Assembly (NCBI RefSeq): GCF_030704205.1
Contig: NZ_CP131913.1
Coordinates: 1,364,001 to 1,428,000, forward strand
From: Halomonas alkalicola
GTDB lineage: Bacteria; Pseudomonadota; Gammaproteobacteria; Pseudomonadales; Halomonadaceae
Direction of reading: 5' to 3'
DNA length: 64,000 nt
This document shows positions 22,399 through 30,976 of this stretch, one piece after another (position 1 is the first letter of the stretch; each line of letters begins with the position of its first letter). The notes beneath the pieces are model-generated. The model was given only the letters and a program-made list of their open reading frames with translations. It was not told the origin of the DNA and did no database searches. The translations under genes were made by a program, and so were the position numbers.

Positions 22399-22567
22399 GA
22401 CGATCTCTTCGCGCCTCGGTCCGGAATGGATGCCCCATTGTAGCCGAGGGCCCCTGCCGCCTGAAGCACCGCCCTGAACGGCCGACGCCACCTGGCGGTG
22501 GCGTCGAAAGAAGCTGCACCCGATGCGTCGAACGCCTGGGCTTGCGCGGTTGCCCGCAGGGCGCCGG

Positions 22568-22909
22568 CTAGCCAGCCGGCCAAGTGAAGCGTCGACCGCC
22601 CATCAGGTGCATATGAATATGGTAGACCGTCTGGCCGCCGTCGTCATTGCAGTTCATCACCACCCGGTAGCCCGCCTCATGGAAGCCCCGCTCGCGGGCC
22701 AGCCCGGCGGCCACGATGGGCAGCCGGCCGACCAGGGCGCGGTCGCCCTCGTCGAGGTCGTTGAGGGTGGCGATATGGCGCTTGGGGATCACCAGCAGGT
22801 GGGTCGGGGCCTGGGGAGCGATGTCCTCGAAGGCCAGCACCTCGTCGTCCTCGAAGACGATGGTGGCGGGGATCTCGCGGTTGACGATCCGGCAGAACAG
22901 GCAGGCCAT
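22568..22909 (-). CDS. hinT: HIT-family purine nucleoside phosphoramidase HinT
   Basis: A 113-residue histidine-triad protein with the active-site signature [12 protein letters not shown] near residue 96 and the N-terminal [13 protein letters not shown], whose CxxC resembles the zinc site of some HIT proteins. HinT hydrolyses adenosine phosphoramidates and aminoacyl adenylates; its wider role is not settled. It lies 37 bases after the prkB stop codon and may be cotranscribed with it. Confidence 0.93.
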   Translation of the reverse strand: MACLFCRIVNREIPATIVFEDDEVLAFEDIAPQAPTHLLVIPKRHIATLNDLDEGDRALVGRLPIVAAGLARERGFHEAGYRVVMNCNDDGGQTVYHIHMHLMGGRRFTWPAG

Positions 22910-22946
22910 GGCGTCTCTCCCTGGTCGGAGCTCTGGAGGGTGGGGC

Positions 22947-23819
22947 TCAGCGGAAGCGGCGCTGGGCCAGCAGGTGGCGCACCAGCGGCGCGAGGATCAG
23001 CTCCATGGCCAGCGACACCCGCGCCCCTGGCACCACCAGGGTATGGGGACGGCTCATGAAGGAATCCGGAATCATCGCCAGCAGGTAGGGAAAGTCCACG
23101 GTGGCGGGATCGCGGAAGCGGATCACCGCGAAGGACTCGGCATCGGTGGGGATATCCTGCACCTCGAAGGGGTTGGAGGTATCCACCGTGGGGACTCGCT
23201 GGAAATTGATGTGGGTGCGCGAGAACTGCGGCTGGATGTAGCGCACGTTGTCGTCCATGCGCCCGAGGATGGTGTCGATCACCGCCTCCTGGGAGTGGCC
23301 GCGCAGCTTGGTGTCGCGCACGATCTTCTGGATCCACTCCAGGTTGATGGTGGGCGCCACCCCCACCAGCAGATCCACATGGCGAGCGATGTCGTGTTCG
23401 GGCGTCACCAGGCCGCCGTGGAGCCCCTCGTAGAAGAGCAGGTCGGTGCCGTAGGGCAGCGGCTGCCACTCGGTGAAGGTGCCGACCCGGTAGCCGGCCT
23501 CGATCATCCGCTTGTCCTCGGCGTGGATATAGTGGCGATAGGTGCCACTGCCCTGCTCGCCGTACTCCTGGAACAGCGCCTCGAGCTCGTCGAGCAGGTT
23601 GGCCTCCACGGCGAAGGGAGAGAGCTCGTCCTTGCGCTCGGGCTCCTCGCGGAAGATCCGCGCCAGCTCCTCCCGGGTATAGCGATGGAAGGCGTCGCCG
23701 TCGACCACGGCGGCATGGACGTCCTCGCGGGCGAACATGCGCTCGAAGGAACGCTTGACCGTGGTGGTGCCGGCCCCGGAGGAGCCGGTCACGGCGATGA
23801 TCGGATATTCGCGGGACAT
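22947..23819 (-). CDS. prkB: Phosphoribulokinase-family protein PrkB
   Basis: A 290-residue P-loop kinase of the phosphoribulokinase family. The nucleotide-binding loop is VTGSSGAGTTTVKRSF near residue 10, followed by VDGDAFHRYTREEL, YGTDLLFYEGLHGG and a conserved C-terminal segment SRPHTLVVPGARVSLAMEL. Length matches E. coli PrkB (289). No Rubisco gene is nearby, so a Calvin-cycle role is unlikely; the physiological role of PrkB in heterotrophs is not established. The start overlaps the thioesterase stop by one base. Confidence 0.9.
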   Translation of the reverse strand: MSREYPIIAVTGSSGAGTTTVKRSFERMFAREDVHAAVVDGDAFHRYTREELARIFREEPERKDELSPFAVEANLLDELEALFQEYGEQGSGTYRHYIHAEDKRMIEAGYRVGTFTEWQPLPYGTDLLFYEGLHGGLVTPEHDIARHVDLLVGVAPTINLEWIQKIVRDTKLRGHSQEAVIDTILGRMDDNVRYIQPQFSRTHINFQRVPTVDTSNPFEVQDIPTDAESFAVIRFRDPATVDFPYLLAMIPDSFMSRPHTLVVPGARVSLAMELILAPLVRHLLAQRRFR

Positions 23820-24259
23820 CAGGCGCCCCCTGCTCCGGCAAGCGCCGCGACCACGGCCTCGGGCACCGCCACCGGGCGCCCGGTGGCCGGGTCGACCAGC
23901 ATCACGTTGAGCCGGGCGGTGGCCACGGGGCGGCCGCCCTCGGCGTGGCGCACGCGGTGGTAGACGGTGATCGCCCGCCCGACGGGGGTCGGGATCGCCG
24001 TCTCCACGACCAGGGCATCGGGCCAGCGCGCCTCGGACTGGTACTGCACGGCGAGGTCCGCCACCACGCTCGGGTAGCCGCCGAGGTCCCACTCGGTGAG
24101 GCCCAGGGCACCGAAGGCCTGGATCCTCGCCTCGTGGAGCAGCGACACCAGAGTGTCATGGCCCAGATGGCGGCCGTAGTTCATGTCGGTGACGCGCACC
24201 GTCAGCGGATGACGGTGCACGATGGCCGTCTCGGGAAACTCGAGCCTGGCGCGCTCCAT
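23819..24259 (-). CDS. Hotdog-fold acyl-CoA thioesterase (4HBT family)
   Basis: A 146-residue single hotdog domain. The N-terminal HPLTVRVTDMNYGRHLGHDTLVSLLHEARIQAF helix resembles the catalytic region of the 4-hydroxybenzoyl-CoA thioesterase family, with an asparagine-containing MNYGRHLG loop. The rest alternates beta strands ending in a proline/alanine-rich tail. It would hydrolyse an acyl-CoA; the substrate cannot be read from sequence. The ATG at 24259 follows a GGTGCC-type site just downstream of purD, so it appears to belong to a purD-thioesterase-prkB-hinT run. Confidence 0.85.
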   Translation of the reverse strand: MERARLEFPETAIVHRHPLTVRVTDMNYGRHLGHDTLVSLLHEARIQAFGALGLTEWDLGGYPSVVADLAVQYQSEARWPDALVVETAIPTPVGRAITVYHRVRHAEGGRPVATARLNVMLVDPATGRPVAVPEAVVAALAGAGGA

Positions 24260-24269
24260 GGGCACCTCC

Positions 24270-25556
24270 TTAAACACCCTCCCGGGCAATGGCCCGGTAG
24301 GCAATGTCGCGACGGCAGAGCACGCCTTCCCAGCGGATGGCGTCGACGCCGCGGTAGGCCTGCTCGGCCGCGGCCGAGACCCCCTCGCCCAGGGCGGTGA
24401 CGCAGAGCACCCGCCCGCCGGCGGTGACAAGCTGGCCGTCCTGCTCCGCCGTGCCGGCATGGAAGACCTTGCAGCCGGTGGCCTCGGCGGCCTCGATGCC
24501 CTCGATCACATCGCCCTTGCGGTAGCTGCCGGGATAGCCGCCGGCGGCCAGCACCACGCCCACCGCGGCGCGGGGATCCCAGTCGCACGCCTTGCCGGCA
24601 AGCGCACCGGTGGCGCCGGCCAGGCAGAGTTCGGCGAGGTCGGACACGAGGCGCAGCATGATCGGCTGGGTCTCGGGGTCACCGAAGCGGCAGTTGTACT
24701 CGATCACCTTGGGGTTGCCCTCGGCGTCCATCATCAGCCCCGCGTAGAGGAAGCCGGTGTAGGGGTGCCCCTCGGCCGCCATGCCCTTCACGGTGGGCAG
24801 GATCACCCGCTCCATGATGCGGCGATGCACCTCGTCGGTGACCACGGGGGCCGGGGAGTAGGCGCCCATGCCCCCGGTGTTGGGGCCGGTGTCGCCCTCG
24901 CCCACCCGCTTGTGGTCCTGGCTGGTGGCCATGGGCAGCACGGTCTCGCCGTCCACCATGACGATGAAGCTGGCCTCCTCGCCGTCGAGGAACTCCTCGA
25001 TCACCACCCGCGCGCCGGCGTCGCCGAAGGCGTTGGCCTCCAGCATGTCGCGCACCGCTGCCTCGGCCTCGTCGAGGGTCATGGCCACGATCACGCCCTT
25101 GCCGGCGGCCAGGCCGTCGGCCTTGATGACAATGGGGGCGCCCTGCTCGGCGAGGTACGCAAGCGCCGGCGCCACCTCGGTGAAGGTGCGGTAGTCGGCG
25201 GTGGGAATGGCGTGGCGGGCCAGGAAGTCCTTGGTGAAGGACTTGGAGCCCTCGAGCTGGGCGGCGCCGGCCGTGGGGCCGAAGATCGCCAGGCCCGCCT
25301 CGCGGAAGCGATCGACCACACCGACCACCAGCGGCGCCTCGGGACCGACGATGGTCAGGTCGATGCCCTCGTCCCGGGCGAAGGCCACCAGGCCGTCGAG
25401 GTCATCCACCGCGATGTCGACGTTGGCCAGGCCGGCCTCCCGGGCGGTTCCAGCATTGCCGGGCGCCACGAAGACCTGGGCCACCAGGGGCGACTGGGCG
25501 ACCTTCCAGGCCAGGGCATGTTCGCGGCCACCGCCGCCGATGATCAGCACCTTCAT
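24270..25556 (-). CDS. purD: Phosphoribosylamine-glycine ligase PurD
   Basis: ATP-dependent ligation of glycine to phosphoribosylamine, step two of purine synthesis. The 428-residue ATP-grasp enzyme begins MKVLIIGGGGREHALAWK. It has VGPEAPLVVG, the A-loop VIKADGLAAGKGVIVA near residue 140, GEEASF near 195, the signature SQDHKRVGEGDTGPNTGGMGAYSP and YNCRFGDPETQ. The ATG at 25556 follows AGGTGGAA; five upstream codons are also open but lack support. purH is not adjacent here. Confidence 0.97.
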   Translation of the reverse strand: MKVLIIGGGGREHALAWKVAQSPLVAQVFVAPGNAGTAREAGLANVDIAVDDLDGLVAFARDEGIDLTIVGPEAPLVVGVVDRFREAGLAIFGPTAGAAQLEGSKSFTKDFLARHAIPTADYRTFTEVAPALAYLAEQGAPIVIKADGLAAGKGVIVAMTLDEAEAAVRDMLEANAFGDAGARVVIEEFLDGEEASFIVMVDGETVLPMATSQDHKRVGEGDTGPNTGGMGAYSPAPVVTDEVHRRIMERVILPTVKGMAAEGHPYTGFLYAGLMMDAEGNPKVIEYNCRFGDPETQPIMLRLVSDLAELCLAGATGALAGKACDWDPRAAVGVVLAAGGYPGSYRKGDVIEGIEAAEATGCKVFHAGTAEQDGQLVTAGGRVLCVTALGEGVSAAAEQAYRGVDAIRWEGVLCRRDIAYRAIAREGV

Positions 25557-25644
25557 TCGTTCCACCTGCATTCTGCGAATCGAAAGCTCGACGAGCCGTA
25601 ACGAGGCGGCATTATGTCAGAAAGCGTGCGCCTTCGCCCGGGCC

Positions 25645-26097
25645 TCACTTCGTCTCATCATCGTTCTTGCCGCCGGCCTGGCCGATGGTCTGCTGCCAGA
25701 ACTTCATGTTCTCCTCGGCCAGCTCGCGCATCAGCTCCAGGGGCGAGTGGCGCATGGCCTGCTGCCACTGATCCTGCATGCGCTGCTGCTGCTCCATCAT
25801 CAGCCGGGTCCCCTGCTCAAGATAGCGGGCCAGGGGCAGCGGCTGGGCCATATCGTAGACGCGGATGAACTGGGCCAGCAGGTCGTTGGAGAACACCTCG
25901 GCATCGCCGTCGGCCTGCTCCTGCTCGATGATGATCGACAGCAGGATGGTGCGCGTCAGGTCCTCGCCGCTCTTGGCGTCCTCGACGCGGAAGGGCACGT
26001 CATCGAGCACCAGCTGGCGCAGATCCTCGAGGGTCACATAGCGGCTCTGTTCGGTATCATAGAGCCTGCGGTTGGCATACTTGCGAATCGCGCGCAC
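25645..26097 (-). CDS. phaR: Polyhydroxyalkanoate synthesis repressor PhaR
   Basis: DNA-binding regulator that, in known systems, represses phasin genes and itself, and releases DNA when it binds PHA granules. The 150-residue protein has the PHB/PHA accumulation regulator domain IRKYANRRLYDTEQSRYVTLEDLRQLVLDD at the N terminus and LTRTILLSIIIEQEQ next, then a glutamine-rich MMEQQQRMQDQWQQAM helix. The start is GTG at 26097, preceded by GAGGAG; no in-frame ATG fits the domain boundary. It is divergent from rsmE; a GGGGTA..TACCCC dyad lies between them. It suggests the host makes PHA granules. Confidence 0.9.
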   Translation of the reverse strand: MRAIRKYANRRLYDTEQSRYVTLEDLRQLVLDDVPFRVEDAKSGEDLTRTILLSIIIEQEQADGDAEVFSNDLLAQFIRVYDMAQPLPLARYLEQGTRLMMEQQQRMQDQWQQAMRHSPLELMRELAEENMKFWQQTIGQAGGKNDDETK

Positions 26098-26120
26098 GGC
26101 GCTGCTCCTCGGTCGATGTG

Positions 26121-26134
26121 GGGGTATGTACCCC
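26121..26134. promoter_or_regulatory. Dyad GGGGTA-TG-TACCCC between phaR and rsmE
   Basis: A perfect 6-base inverted repeat with a 2-base centre lies 24 bases upstream of the phaR GTG and about 74 bases upstream of rsmE. PhaR is autoregulated in other bacteria, so this could be an operator, but it does not match a PhaR site I know. Inference only. Confidence 0.3.
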
Positions 26135-26207
26135 TGTACGGCTATTGTGCACCGCGACACCATCCATGCAAGGCCATGCACGACATTGCCGCCAACGCGA
26201 GGCACCG

Positions 26208-26921
26208 ATGAACCTGATCCTGCTTGCTCCGGAGGATATCGAGAACCACCGCCTGGCCCGGGTTACCGACCCGCGCCGACTGCGCCACCTGCGCGAGGTG
26301 CATCGCGCCACGCCGGGCGACCGCCTGACGCTGGGGGTACTGGGTGGCGGCATCGGCCAGGGCGAGCTGCTCGCCCTCGACGACCGGGAAGCCACCTTCC
26401 GCCTGGACGGCCTCGACCAGCCGCCGCCCCCGGCCCTGCCGGTACACCTGGTGCTGGCCCTGCCGCGGCCGCGCATGCTGGCGAGAAGCCTGGAGCATGC
26501 CACCGCGCTGGGCGTGAAGGCGATCACCCTGCTGCACACCCGCCGGGTGGAGAAGAGCTACTGGCAGTCGCCGGAGCTGGCCGCGGAGAAGATCCACCAG
26601 CACCTGGTGCTGGGGCTCGAACAGGCCCGCGACACCCTGCTGCCCACGGTCACCCTGGAGAAGGGCTTTCGCCCCTTCGTGGAGGAGCGCCTGCCCGGCC
26701 TGCTCGAGGGGCGGCGCGGCCTGCTGGCCCACCCCGGCATGGCCCAGGCCTGCCCGCGGGGGATAGACGACCCCACCCTGCTGCTGGTGGGGCCGGAGGG
26801 CGGGTTCATTCCCTGGGAGGTGGAGAAGCTGCTCGAGGCGGGCTGCGAGGGCATCCACCTGGGGCCGCGCATCCTGCGCGTGGAGACCGCGGTGACCGCC
26901 CTGCTGGCCCGGCTGTTCTGA
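26208..26921 (+). CDS. rsmE: 16S rRNA m3U1498 methyltransferase RsmE
   Basis: SPOUT-class methyltransferase that methylates N3 of U1498 in 16S rRNA. The 237-residue protein has an N-terminal PUA-like domain (HRLARVTDPRRLRHLREVHR) and the knotted catalytic domain with LLLVGPEGGFIPWEVEKL near residue 188 and LGPRILRVETAVTALLARL at the C terminus. The ATG at 26208 gives MNLILLAPED; a longer upstream frame crosses the phaR promoter and is not credible. It is convergent with the aspartic-protease-like gene. Confidence 0.95.
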   Translation: MNLILLAPEDIENHRLARVTDPRRLRHLREVHRATPGDRLTLGVLGGGIGQGELLALDDREATFRLDGLDQPPPPALPVHLVLALPRPRMLARSLEHATALGVKAITLLHTRRVEKSYWQSPELAAEKIHQHLVLGLEQARDTLLPTVTLEKGFRPFVEERLPGLLEGRRGLLAHPGMAQACPRGIDDPTLLLVGPEGGFIPWEVEKLLEAGCEGIHLGPRILRVETAVTALLARLF

Positions 26922-26935
26922 CCCGGGGGGTGGCG

Positions 26936-27511
26936 TCAGCCGTCGTGGCCCTCGCCCATCTCGTCGGGCTCATGCTCGAGAAGCGGTGACTCCTCGCTGC
27001 AGTTCGGGCGCTGCATGAAGGTCTCGCGCACGTCCAGCAGACCCAGGTGGGAGATGGTGCGCCGCCCCAGCAGCAGCGGATAGTTCATCTCCTCGCGGTC
27101 ACGCAGGCTGAACTGCTCCTCATAGACAGTATCACCCAGGCAGACCTTCATCAGCACCACCGGCCGCTCGTCGCGCCCCCCGGCCCCGCGCACGCGCAGG
27201 TCGCGATAGAGCGGCAGCTCGAGCTCTTCGGTGAAGGCCTCGCCGCTGGCGGTATCCTCCAGCTTGAGCCGGAAGCTCACCCAATCCTCGCCGTCGCGCT
27301 CGAAGGTCTCGATCTCCCGGGCATCCAGCGACGAGGTCAGCGCCCCGCTGTCCAGCTTGGCCTTCACCGCCACGCCCCAGGGTTCGATGGTGGCGCGCTC
27401 GACCCAGCCGAACACCTTGTCGTCGGCGCCGGCCTGGGCCATGCCGGCCAGGAGCCCGGCAGCCAGGGCGAGGGGGCGCACCATGCGGCGCGTCGAGGCA
27501 GCGAAATCCAT
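26936..27511 (-). CDS. Exported retropepsin-like protease / RimK-associated zinc-protease family protein (PF05618-like)
   Basis: A 191-residue protein with an N-terminal hydrophobic export signal (RPLALAAGLLAGMAQAGA). The mature domain begins GWVERATIEPWGVAVKAKLDSGALTSSLDA, where KLDSGA matches the retropepsin D[ST]G catalytic motif. It continues through DWVSFRLKL and NYPLLLGRRTISHLGLLDV. The family is often annotated as ATP-dependent zinc protease, but the motif suggests an aspartic peptidase fold. The start at 27511 follows AGGAGA. Substrate unknown. Confidence 0.8.
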   Translation of the reverse strand: MDFAASTRRMVRPLALAAGLLAGMAQAGADDKVFGWVERATIEPWGVAVKAKLDSGALTSSLDAREIETFERDGEDWVSFRLKLEDTASGEAFTEELELPLYRDLRVRGAGGRDERPVVLMKVCLGDTVYEEQFSLRDREEMNYPLLLGRRTISHLGLLDVRETFMQRPNCSEESPLLEHEPDEMGEGHDG

Positions 27512-27542
27512 GGGTGATCTCCTTTCAGGGGCAGAGAGAAAA

Positions 27543-27557
27543 TGCACAAAACGTGCA
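27543..27557. promoter_or_regulatory. Dyad TGCAC-N5-GTGCA upstream of the retropepsin-like gene
   Basis: A 5-base inverted repeat with an AAAAC centre lies 31 bases upstream of the start codon at 27511. It is a possible operator. No regulator is identified, and short dyads arise by chance. Confidence 0.25.
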
Positions 27558-27590
27558 AATGGACCGCACAGAGAGCCGAGGGTTCCCCGC

Positions 27591-27623
27591 CTGACGCACC
27601 GGGCGGCAGGCCCGGTGCGTCAG
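27591..27623 (-). terminator. Strong stem-loop after the lytic transglycosylase gene
   Basis: A perfect 14-base inverted repeat, CTGACGCACCGGGC and GCCCGGTGCGTCAG, with a 5-base loop, begins six bases beyond the stop codon of the transglycosylase gene. No T-tract follows, so termination efficiency is uncertain, but position and stability fit a transcript end. Confidence 0.65.
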
Positions 27624-27629
27624 CCGCCC

Positions 27630-28901
27630 TCACCGCTGGAGGCGCTCCAGCAGCCGCAGGGTGGCGAAGCCATCCGGCGTGACGCCGATCGACTGCTGGT
27701 AGGCCCGCAGCCCGCGCTGGGTGTTGGGGCCCATGATGCCGTCCGGGGTTCCCACATCGAAACCGCGGGCGTTGAGCGAGCGCTGCATCTCGCGCACCTG
27801 ATCACGGCTCAGCGGCTGCTCATCCCGGGGCCAGCCGGCCTGGATGCCGCCGCGGCCGGCGATCTGGTCGGCCAGGGACCCCACCGCCAGGGCATAGCTG
27901 GTGGCGTTGTTGTAACGCAGGATCGCCCGGTAGTTGGGACCCACCAGGAAGGCCGGGCCGCGGGCCCCGGCGGGCACGATCACCGAGGCCGCGTCGAAGT
28001 CGGGCAGGCGACCGCCGCCGAGCGGGCGCACGCCGAGGTCGGCCCACTCCCGGGCCGAGCGCCGGTTGGCGAGCTCCGCCCGGGCGTAGTCGAAGTCGTC
28101 CGGAAGCACGACCTCCACGCCCCAGGGCTGGCCCGTGACCCATCCGGCCCGAGCCAGGTAGTTGGCGGTGGAGGCCATGACGTCGGGAATGCTGCCCCAG
28201 ATGTCGCGGCGTCCGTCGCCGTCGCCGTCCAGGGCGTAGGCCTCGAAGCTCGAGGGAATGAACTGGGTGTGGCCCATGGCGCCGGCCCAGGAGCCGACCA
28301 TGCGATCCGGGGCGATGTCGCCGGCCTCGATGATGCGCAGGGCGGCGAGCAGCTCGCCGCGGGCGAAGTCGCGACGGCGACCGTCGAAGGCCAGGGTGGA
28401 GAGCGCGTCGAGGGTCGAGAAGCTGCCGAAGTTGCCGCCGTAGTTGCTCTCGATGCCCCAGATCGCCACGACCACCTCGGCGGGCACGCCGTAGCGCTGC
28501 TCCATGCGCCGCGCGGTGTCGCGATGCTCGGCCAGCTTGGCGCGCCCCTGGGTGACCCGCTGGGCGGAGACGGCGCTGTCCAGATACTGCCAGATGGGAC
28601 GCACGAACTCCGGCTGTGAGCGGTCCAGCTCGATCACCCGCGGCCGGTAGCGGACACCGTCCAGGGCCCGCGCCAGGGTCGCCTCGGAGATGCCTTCCTG
28701 GCGGGCCTCCCGGCGGAACTGGGCGCGCCAGGCGTCGAAGTTGGCAGGCGGGGCCGGCTCGGCCTCGCTGGCGGTCGCCTCGGCCGCCGTCGGGGTGGCG
28801 TCGGCGGCAGGCTCATCCGCCGCCTGGGCGTCCCGGGCCGGGCCGCTCTGGCAGCCGGCAAGCAGGCCCAGCATCAGGCCGAGGGTCAGTGTCCGTTTCA
28901 T
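27630..28901 (-). CDS. Lytic murein transglycosylase (MltB-type lipoprotein with peptidoglycan-binding domain)
   Basis: Cleaves the glycan strands of peptidoglycan to 1,6-anhydro products. The 423-residue protein has a lipoprotein signal (MKRTLTLGLMLGLLAGC, lipobox LAGC), an alanine/glutamate-rich linker and an SLT_2 domain. The domain has catalytic VAIWGIESNYGGNFGSF near residue 150 and GSWAGAMGHTQFIPSSF with DGDGDGRRDIW near 205-235. A peptidoglycan_binding_1 domain ends the protein (QVREMQRSLNARGFDVGTPDGIMGPNTQRGLRAYQ). I start at the ATG at 28901 because it places the signal peptide correctly. It follows DUF3429 by 69 bases. Confidence 0.92.
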   Translation of the reverse strand: MKRTLTLGLMLGLLAGCQSGPARDAQAADEPAADATPTAAEATASEAEPAPPANFDAWRAQFRREARQEGISEATLARALDGVRYRPRVIELDRSQPEFVRPIWQYLDSAVSAQRVTQGRAKLAEHRDTARRMEQRYGVPAEVVVAIWGIESNYGGNFGSFSTLDALSTLAFDGRRRDFARGELLAALRIIEAGDIAPDRMVGSWAGAMGHTQFIPSSFEAYALDGDGDGRRDIWGSIPDVMASTANYLARAGWVTGQPWGVEVVLPDDFDYARAELANRRSAREWADLGVRPLGGGRLPDFDAASVIVPAGARGPAFLVGPNYRAILRYNNATSYALAVGSLADQIAGRGGIQAGWPRDEQPLSRDQVREMQRSLNARGFDVGTPDGIMGPNTQRGLRAYQQSIGVTPDGFATLRLLERLQR

Positions 28902-28970
28902 CACGCTTGCGCTCTCCATGGCATGGCATTGCGCCGATCATCGCGCAGAAACGGCACCACCACCACCCCC

Positions 28971-29426
28971 CTAGCCGCCGGCGAGGCGCCAGATCACCAG
29001 CCCGTGGCAGGCCACCACCACCACGGTCAGCAGGGTGCGCAGCGACTGGTACCAGGTGGGCAGCAGCTCGCGGCTCGTCCTGCCGCACTCGTGCAGGCGC
29101 ACCACCAGGAAACCGGCGATCAGCACCCAGGCCCCGGTGGCCGGGTGCAGCAGCAGCGCCGGCCAGGCGATCAGGCTCGGCGCCATGCTCAGGGCCAGCC
29201 GCCTCCGGAAGCCGGCGCTGTCGTCCGGCTCCAGGGACATCGCCACGCCCCACTGCACCCCGCCCAGGAAGGAGAGGATCACGGCGCTGTAGGTGAGGAA
29301 GGCCGGAATGGCCACAAGCTGCCAGGCCAGCGGCGCCAGCCAGGCACTCCCCGCCAACGCGAGGAACGGGAGCAGCCCGGCGAGACCGAGGCCAAGGGGA
29401 AGTCGAGGAAGGCGAGCGGCAGTCAT
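28971..29426 (-). CDS. DUF3429 membrane protein
   Basis: A 151-residue membrane protein with about five hydrophobic segments. The LTYSAVILSFLGGVQWGVAM motif in the middle is characteristic of DUF3429 (PF11911), and a TWYQSLRTLLTVVVVACHGLVIW segment closes it. Function is unknown. Its ATG overlaps the upstream photolyase stop codon by four bases, so it is translationally coupled as the last gene of the DUF2256-photolyase-photolyase operon. Confidence 0.85.
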   Translation of the reverse strand: MTAARLPRLPLGLGLAGLLPFLALAGSAWLAPLAWQLVAIPAFLTYSAVILSFLGGVQWGVAMSLEPDDSAGFRRRLALSMAPSLIAWPALLLHPATGAWVLIAGFLVVRLHECGRTSRELLPTWYQSLRTLLTVVVVACHGLVIWRLAGG

Positions 29427-30976
29427 GGCGTCTCCTGGTCGGGTTCCGAAAAGAGCGAGAGCTGGGGCGAGGCGGCCGGCGTGCCGGGGCGCCGCCCGGG
29501 CCGGCGGCTGGCGAGCCGCTCCAGCAGCGCCTCGCTGGCCTCGTGCGCCCCGGGGGCGCGGCGGGCGGCGTGGAGCTCGCGCTTCCAGCGTCGCGCCTCC
29601 GCCTCGAAGTCATGGATCGGCCGCGGGTAGTCCCGCCCCGGGTGGAAGTTCAGGGCGGCACGCTCGGCGGCCGGCAGGGCCCAGGGACGGTGTCGCCAGG
29701 TCGATGGCAGCCCCGCCAGGGCGGGCAGCCAGCGTGCCACGAAGCGTCCCTCGGGGTCGCGCTCCGCGGCCTGCTTGAGAGGGTTGTAGACCCGCAGGGC
29801 GTTGGTGCCGGTGAGCCCCGCCTGCATCTGCACCTGGGAATAGTGGATGCCGGGTTCGTAGTCGACGAAGAGCCGCGACAGGTGCAGGGCCGGGTCACGC
29901 CATGGCAGCCCCAGCCCGAAGGTGGCGAAGGAGACCAGCATGGAGCGCATGCGGAAATTGAGCCAGCCGGTCTCCCGCAGGGAGATCATGCAGGCATCCA
30001 CCAGGGGCACGCCGGTTCGCCCCTCGCACCAGGCGGCCAGCCGCTCGGGGGCGGGTGTCTCGCGCAGCCCGCGCAGGGCGGGGTGCAGGGTGCGCTGCTC
30101 CAGCGCGGGCTCGCTCTCCAGCTTCTGGATGAAGTGGCAGTGCCAGTGCAGCCGCGACTCCAGGGCGGCCAGGGCCCGAGACCACTCAGCATCGCCGCGC
30201 CGCTCGCCCCTGGCCCGGCGCAGCCCCTGCACCACCTCGCGCAGGGAGAGCGTGCCCCAGGCGAGGTGGGGCGATAGCCGGGAGCCGGCACGACGGGCGC
30301 GGTCGGGGCTGCCGATGTCCCGGTGGAAGCGCACCCCTCGCCCCGCCAGGAAGGAGTGCCAGGCGTCGAGCCCCGCGAGCCGGCCTCCGGCCTGGCGCCC
30401 CGGGCAGGACTCGCGGCCCGCACCGAGCCGCTGGGCCCGCCAGTACGTGCGGGGCAGCGGTGCCAGTCGCTGCCCCCCCTCGGGTGAGCGGGCCGGGCGC
30501 GGGGCCGCCAGTGGCTCGGCCATCAGCGCCTCCCACTGGGTCGCCCAGCCGCGGCGATGCCCCAGCCCGCGGATCACGCCGTGCTGGCGGGTCTCGTGCC
30601 AGGGCACACCCCGCCGCCGGCACCAGTCGGCCACCGCGAGGTCGCGGGCAAAGCTCCAGGCGTTGCCGGTCTCCTGGTGGGAGCGCAGCACGCAGGGGCC
30701 AAGGAGGGCGACCACGCGCTCCAGCACCTCGACCGCCTCGCCCTCCAGCACGCAGAGCGGCAGGCCGAACTCGGCCAGGGCATCGGCCAGCGCCTCGAGG
30801 CTCTCGGCGATGAAGTCCCAGTGGCGCTGGGCGCTGTCGGGCTGCTGCCAGAGCGACGGCTCGATCACGTAGAGCGGCAGCACGGGCCCCGCGGCGCAGG
30901 CCTCGGCGAGGGGCCGGTGGTCGTGGCTGCGCAGGTCGCGCTTGAACCACACCAGCTGGACGGGCGCCTCAGCCAC
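29423..30976 (-). CDS. Cryptochrome/photolyase-family flavoprotein (FAD-binding photolyase, subclass unclear)
   Basis: A 517-residue photolyase-family protein. The N-terminal alpha/beta antenna domain begins VQLVWFKRDLRSHDHRPLAEA. The C-terminal FAD-binding helical domain has RLSPHLAWGTLSLREV near residue 260, then RTGVPLVDACMISLRETGWLNFRMRSMLVSFA, and DYEPGIHYSQVQMQAG with NPLKQAAERDPEGRFVARW. It would use blue light to repair pyrimidine dimers, or sense light. The start is GTG at 30976 inside GTGGCTGA, overlapping the upstream DASH gene stop by eight bases. The YEPGIHYSQVQMQ segment differs from ordinary class I photolyases, so the lesion is uncertain. Confidence 0.85.
   Translation of the reverse strand: MAEAPVQLVWFKRDLRSHDHRPLAEACAAGPVLPLYVIEPSLWQQPDSAQRHWDFIAESLEALADALAEFGLPLCVLEGEAVEVLERVVALLGPCVLRSHQETGNAWSFARDLAVADWCRRRGVPWHETRQHGVIRGLGHRRGWATQWEALMAEPLAAPRPARSPEGGQRLAPLPRTYWRAQRLGAGRESCPGRQAGGRLAGLDAWHSFLAGRGVRFHRDIGSPDRARRAGSRLSPHLAWGTLSLREVVQGLRRARGERRGDAEWSRALAALESRLHWHCHFIQKLESEPALEQRTLHPALRGLRETPAPERLAAWCEGRTGVPLVDACMISLRETGWLNFRMRSMLVSFATFGLGLPWRDPALHLSRLFVDYEPGIHYSQVQMQAGLTGTNALRVYNPLKQAAERDPEGRFVARWLPALAGLPSTWRHRPWALPAAERAALNFHPGRDYPRPIHDFEAEARRWKRELHAARRAPGAHEASEALLERLASRRPGRRPGTPAASPQLSLFSEPDQETP

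Noticed and set aside
22947..23819. Calvin-cycle phosphoribulokinase
   Set aside because: The sequence fits the PrkB group of heterotrophs, and no Rubisco or other cycle gene is in the window.
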